NCBI GenBank assembly: GCA_034437615.1
Contig: DAOTTW010000401.1
Coordinates: 1-6,019, forward strand
DNA from: DAOTTW01 sp034437615
GTDB taxonomy: Bacteria; Chloroflexota; Anaerolineae; Aggregatilineales; Phototrophicaceae
Length of the DNA stretch: 6,019 nucleotides
Reading direction: 5' to 3'
Positions 5,939 to 6,019 of the stretch are shown piece by piece. The notes beneath the pieces were generated by a model. The model was not told the DNA's origin, did not search any database, and was given only the letters and a program-made list of their open reading frames with translations. A program made the translations under genes and the position numbers. Position 1 is the first letter of the stretch. Each line of letters begins with the position of its first letter.

Positions 5939-6019
5939 CGGACGCGCAGCCCAGCGTAGACACCAGGGTTTAGCGCGTCCCTACACAACCAGCTTGAACC
6001 ATAGGGACACCCTGAAGGG
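5939..6019. repeat. Dispersed palindromic repeat, copy C (divergent, cut by window end)
   Basis: GGACGCGC (5940-5947) pairs perfectly with GCGCGTCC (5973-5980) over a 25-base loop. GTCCCTA (5977-5983) pairs with TAGGGAC (6002-6008). GGACACCC (6005-6012) begins a hairpin whose loop TGAA and the first arm bases GGG are the last bases of the window. The modular order matches copy A, but the linker (ACAACCAGCTTGAACC) is different, so this is a separate subtype. It lies upstream of the lipoprotein gene, about 55 bases from the possible ATA start. Confidence 0.68.

Overview
The window reads as a piece of a moderately GC-rich bacterial chromosome. The best guess is a Chloroflexota (Anaerolineae-like) genome. 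That guess rests on three things: a membrane-anchored DUF348/G5/3D cell-wall protein, a propeller-like lipoprotein ending in a DGHLHLAW-type motif, and intergenic palindromes of the GTAGGGACAC type. No marker gene fixes the taxonomy, so this is inference.

Layout. A palindromic dispersed repeat (copy A, 4-80) lies just upstream of a 516-residue cell-wall protein on the + strand (125-1675). That gene runs tail to tail, with a 15-base overlap, into a three-gene unit on the - strand. Read in its own direction, the unit is a 101-residue single-pass membrane protein (3339-3644), a 162-residue HEAT-repeat protein (2785-3273) and a GT-B fold family 4 glycosyltransferase (1661-2773). A short divergent control region (3645-3823) follows, with candidate promoters for both directions. 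It also holds a 23-base tandem repeat that runs into the ribosome binding site of an SGNH/GDSL hydrolase gene on the + strand (3824-4453). After a second, partly decayed palindromic repeat (copy B, 4504-4590) comes a lipoprotein gene on the - strand (4615-5850). A third repeat (copy C, 5939-6019) is cut by the window end.

How the genes may work together. Most products point to the cell envelope: a wall-associated 3D-domain protein, a glycosyltransferase that probably builds a surface glycan or glycolipid, an SGNH esterase or acylhydrolase, and a surface lipoprotein. The HEAT protein and the small membrane protein are probably co-expressed with the glycosyltransferase and may act as scaffold or anchor, but nothing in the sequence proves a shared pathway.

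I see no CRISPR array, RNA gene, integrase, transposase or obvious defence system. The points most worth a second look are the lipoprotein start, where a good Shine-Dalgarno and a textbook n-region lie in front of an ATA codon, the palindromic repeat family at three gene borders, and the tandem repeat fused to the SGNH gene's ribosome binding site.
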